Shown: positions 61,935 through 64,000 of the stretch, piece by piece
Position numbering within the stretch: position 1 is the stretch's first letter
Layout of the letters: the number at the start of each line of letters is the position of its first letter
Translations under genes and position numbers: made by a program
DNA from: Pseudomonadota bacterium
GTDB taxonomy: Bacteria; Pseudomonadota; Alphaproteobacteria; Rhizobiales; Methylopilaceae
Length of the DNA: 64,000 nucleotides
Direction of reading: 5' to 3'
Assembly (NCBI GenBank): GCA_023388965.1
Contig: JAEWFF010000035.1
Coordinates: 48,170-112,169 of the forward strand
The notes under the pieces: model-generated
Database searches by the model: none
What the model was told of the DNA's origin: nothing
The model's input: only the letters and a program-made list of their open reading frames with translations

Positions 61935-62489
61935 TCAGACGCCGCCGCTGCCCGAGAAATGGGCGAGCAGCTTGGCGCGAATCTGCTCCACGACGACTTT
62001 CGCGGCCCGGTCTTCGGCGTCGCGCTCGGCGCGGACCGAGGCGAAGCGCTGGCGGTTGCGGGTATAGGTCGCGCGGCTGATGGCGTTGCCGGTCACAAGA
62101 CGCTCGCCGCTGCCGACCGCGACCAGAACCCAGGCGGCGTCCACACCGGCGGTCTGGACTTCCGGACGGTTGGTGAAGGGATCGACCACCGGAATCTGGG
62201 CGTTGATGACCTGAACGGCGATGTCGAGACGATAGCGCGCGGGGGTGATGGGCTCGCCGCCGCCGGTGAAGGCGAACAGAAGGCCGTTCCGGATCTGCTG
62301 GCCGACGCGGCCGTCGATCGGCAGGATGTCGATGGCGGCAAGCTGCGGAGATGCGGGCTGTGCGGCCGCGACCGGCTGGCTGACCGAGAGGCCCGACCCG
62401 CCGCCGGCATGGAGCGGCTGGCAGGCCGCCAGCGCCAAAGCGGCGAGCGAAACAACTCCGAAATTCCGGACCCGGTCAGACCACGACAT
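61935..62489 (-). CDS. lptE: LPS-assembly lipoprotein LptE
   Basis: Outer-membrane lipoprotein of 184 residues that plugs the LptD barrel. A lipoprotein signal peptide ends at LALAACQPLHAGG with the lipobox Cys near residue 23. IDGRVGQQIRNGLLFAFTGGG, RYLDIAVQV-like RLDIAVQVINAQI and AKVVVEQIRAKLLAHF are typical of the alphaproteobacterial form. Its start overlaps the leuS end by 14 nt. Confidence 0.93.
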   Translation of the reverse strand: MSWSDRVRNFGVVSLAALALAACQPLHAGGGSGLSVSQPVAAAQPASPQLAAIDILPIDGRVGQQIRNGLLFAFTGGGEPITPARYRLDIAVQVINAQIPVVDPFTNRPEVQTAGVDAAWVLVAVGSGERLVTGNAISRATYTRNRQRFASVRAERDAEDRAAKVVVEQIRAKLLAHFSGSGGV

Positions 62490-64000
62490 TGACGATCCTT
62501 TGCGGGACGACGATCACTTTCTTCAGCGGCCGTCCGTCGCTTGCGCGTACTACAGATTCGAGTTCGCGCACAGCCTGTTCCACCTCGGCGGGGGTGGCGG
62601 CGGCCGGAACCGTGATTTCGTCGCGCCTCTTCCCGTTGATTTGCACCGGCAGCGTAATCGTATCGGAGACAAGAAGCGAGGCCTCCGCCTCCGGCCAGCG
62701 GGCCTCGGCAACAAGGCCCGGTTGGCCGAGCGCCGACCAGCATTCCTCGGCCAGATGCGGCATCATCGGCGCGATGAGGTGGACGAGAACCTCGCCCGCT
62801 TCGTGCAGCGCGAAGCGGCTGGCATCGTCGCCCGGCTTGGCCGCCAGCCGCGTCATCGCGGCATTGGCGAGTTCGTGGATTTTTGCGACCGCCACATTGA
62901 AGCGCAGATGGTCGATGGCGTCGTCCACGGCCGCAATCGCCGAATGACTGGCGCGGCGCAGCGCCAAAGCCTCGCCGGAAATCTCCGCCGGGCGTTCCGC
63001 CGGGGCCAAGGCCGCGACGCCGGTGACGAGCCGCCACAGGCGCTGCACGAAACGGCCCGCGCCCTCGACGCCGGCTTCGGTCCAGATCACGTCGCGCTCA
63101 GGCGGCGAATCCGACAGCATGAACCAGCGCGCGGTGTCGGCGCCGTAATGGGCGATGATGTCGTCCGGATCGACGACATTCTTCTTCGACTTCGACATCT
63201 TCTCGATGGAGCCGATCTCGACCGGCGCGCCGGATTTCGTTTTGGCGGAACGCACATCGCCTTCGCCCGTAATGACGATATCGGCGGGCGACACCCATTC
63301 GCCGTTCGCCTTGTAAGTCTCGTGCACCACCATGCCCTGGGTGAAGAGACCAGCGAACGGCTCATCGAGCGAGGTATAGCCGGCCTTCTTCATCGCGCGG
63401 GTGAAGAAGCGCGAATAGAGCAGGTGCAGGATCGCGTGCTCGATGCCGCCGATATACAGATCCACCGGCAGCCAGGAATCGACGGTCGCGCGGTCGGTCG
63501 GCTTGTCGGTGAGGGTCGGGTCGGTGAAGCGGGCGAAGTACCAGGACGAATCCACGAAGGTGTCCATGGTGTCCGTCTCGCGCCGGGCCGCCTTGCCGCA
63601 GGTCGGGCAGTTCACATGCCGCCAGGTGGGATGACGGTCGAGCGGGTTGCCCGGCACGTCGAAGGACACGTCCTCCGGCAGCACCACGGGCAGCTGGTCC
63701 TTCGGCACCGGCACCACGCCGCAATCGTCGCAATGGATGATCGGGATCGGGCAGCCCCAATAGCGCTGGCGCGAGATGCCCCAGTCGCGCAGGCGGAAAT
63801 TCACCTTGCGCTCAGCCACCGGACGGTTGTTGCGCGTCTCGGCTTCGAGGCGCTTGGCCACTTCTTCCTTGGCCTCGGCGATGGTCATGCCGTCGAGGAA
63901 GCGGGAATTGATCATCCGGCCTTCGCCGTCATAGGCGGTGTCGGTGATCACGAAGGAGGCCACGTCCTGATCCGGCGGGCACACGACGGGGGTGTTGCCG
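62476..64000 (-). CDS. leuS: Leucyl-tRNA synthetase (C-terminal part, continues beyond window)
   Basis: Only the last 508 residues are in the window; the N-terminal third including HIGH lies beyond the right edge. Visible are the end of the editing domain, DWGISRQRYWGCPIPI, a zinc-type CPTCG pair, LPVDLYIGGIEHAILHLLYSRF, EKMSKSKKNVVDPDDII (KMSKS) and the anticodon-binding and C-terminal domains. The C terminus overlaps lptE by 14 nt, so leuS-lptE-holA form an operon. Confidence 0.98.
   Translation of the reverse strand, partial: GNTPVVCPPDQDVASFVITDTAYDGEGRMINSRFLDGMTIAEAKEEVAKRLEAETRNNRPVAERKVNFRLRDWGISRQRYWGCPIPIIHCDDCGVVPVPKDQLPVVLPEDVSFDVPGNPLDRHPTWRHVNCPTCGKAARRETDTMDTFVDSSWYFARFTDPTLTDKPTDRATVDSWLPVDLYIGGIEHAILHLLYSRFFTRAMKKAGYTSLDEPFAGLFTQGMVVHETYKANGEWVSPADIVITGEGDVRSAKTKSGAPVEIGSIEKMSKSKKNVVDPDDIIAHYGADTARWFMLSDSPPERDVIWTEAGVEGAGRFVQRLWRLVTGVAALAPAERPAEISGEALALRRASHSAIAAVDDAIDHLRFNVAVAKIHELANAAMTRLAAKPGDDASRFALHEAGEVLVHLIAPMMPHLAEECWSALGQPGLVAEARWPEAEASLLVSDTITLPVQINGKRRDEITVPAAATPAEVEQAVRELESVVRASDGRPLKKVIVVPQRIVNVVV

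Overview
The window is GC-rich chromosomal DNA of an alphaproteobacterium, most likely of the Hyphomicrobiales (Rhizobiales) or a close relative. The evidence is a complete EcfG-NepR-PhyR general stress module, a perfect CtrA-type site (TTAA-N7-TTAA) in front of hemE, the order maf-hemE-hemJ-rho-mnmE-mnmG-rsmG-parA-parB-holA-lptE-leuS, and dispersed alphaproteobacterial palindromic repeats. No genus can be named from the sequence alone.

Layout. (1) 1-7.7 kb is an accessory block that looks richer in A/T than the rest. It holds a tyrosine integrase, a small basic ORF, a helicase-like ATPase with an unrecognised partner, a serine recombinase behind a repeat-rich divergent region, and a cytosine-5 methyltransferase/restriction endonuclease pair followed by a small unknown gene. 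(2) A tRNA-Ala (CGC) at 7.8 kb marks the return to core genome. (3) 7.9-31.7 kb carries housekeeping and signalling genes: two c-di-GMP proteins, rpmF, mtgA, an MFS transporter, ispG, a Zur-like regulator, an exonuclease, glk, an RluA-type synthase, a lipid kinase-like protein, the general stress module (19.2-22.7 kb), a PRC-barrel protein, gluQ, an AlkA-like glycosylase, creA, an esterase, an HNH nuclease, dsbB/dedA-type genes, a stress-type flavin-binding protein behind an EcfG promoter, tRNA-Leu (CAA), an HdeD-type membrane protein and a methyltransferase. (4) 32-38.7 kb has ftsK, a LolA-like protein, a candidate small RNA or long 3' UTR, xth, a response regulator/cyclic-nucleotide domain pair and an L,D-transpeptidase. 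(5) 38.8-49.3 kb on the minus strand is coaA-hisE-hisF-hisA-hisH-DUF2628-hisB and smr-mltA-tim44, then dnaQ-coaE-aroE-maf; secB is divergent from tim44. Many neighbours overlap by ATGA or GTGA. (6) 49.3-64 kb is the origin-proximal region: a predicted origin between maf and hemE, then hemE-hemJ-rho, a DUF255 protein, mnmE-mnmG-rsmG-parA-parB with three parS sites, and holA, lptE and the C-terminal part of leuS.

How the parts work together. The predicted origin, the three parS sites and parAB form the replication and segregation hub of the chromosome. PhyR (anti-anti-sigma), NepR (anti-sigma) and EcfG (sigma) form a partner-switching module, with a membrane HisKA_2/HWE sensor kinase encoded at the end of the same strand. 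EcfG promoters (GGAAC-N16/17-CGTT) are present before nepR itself and before the flavin-binding stress protein, and a one-mismatch version precedes the PRC-barrel gene.

The most unusual observations are: a 78-nt palindromic repeat inserted in frame in the G domain of MnmE; parS sites that contain the start codons of mnmE and mnmG and code for VSRET inside RsmG; loss of the usual ATP-binding signatures in the stress-module kinase; the helicase-like two-gene unit; and the small gene that follows the restriction-modification pair.
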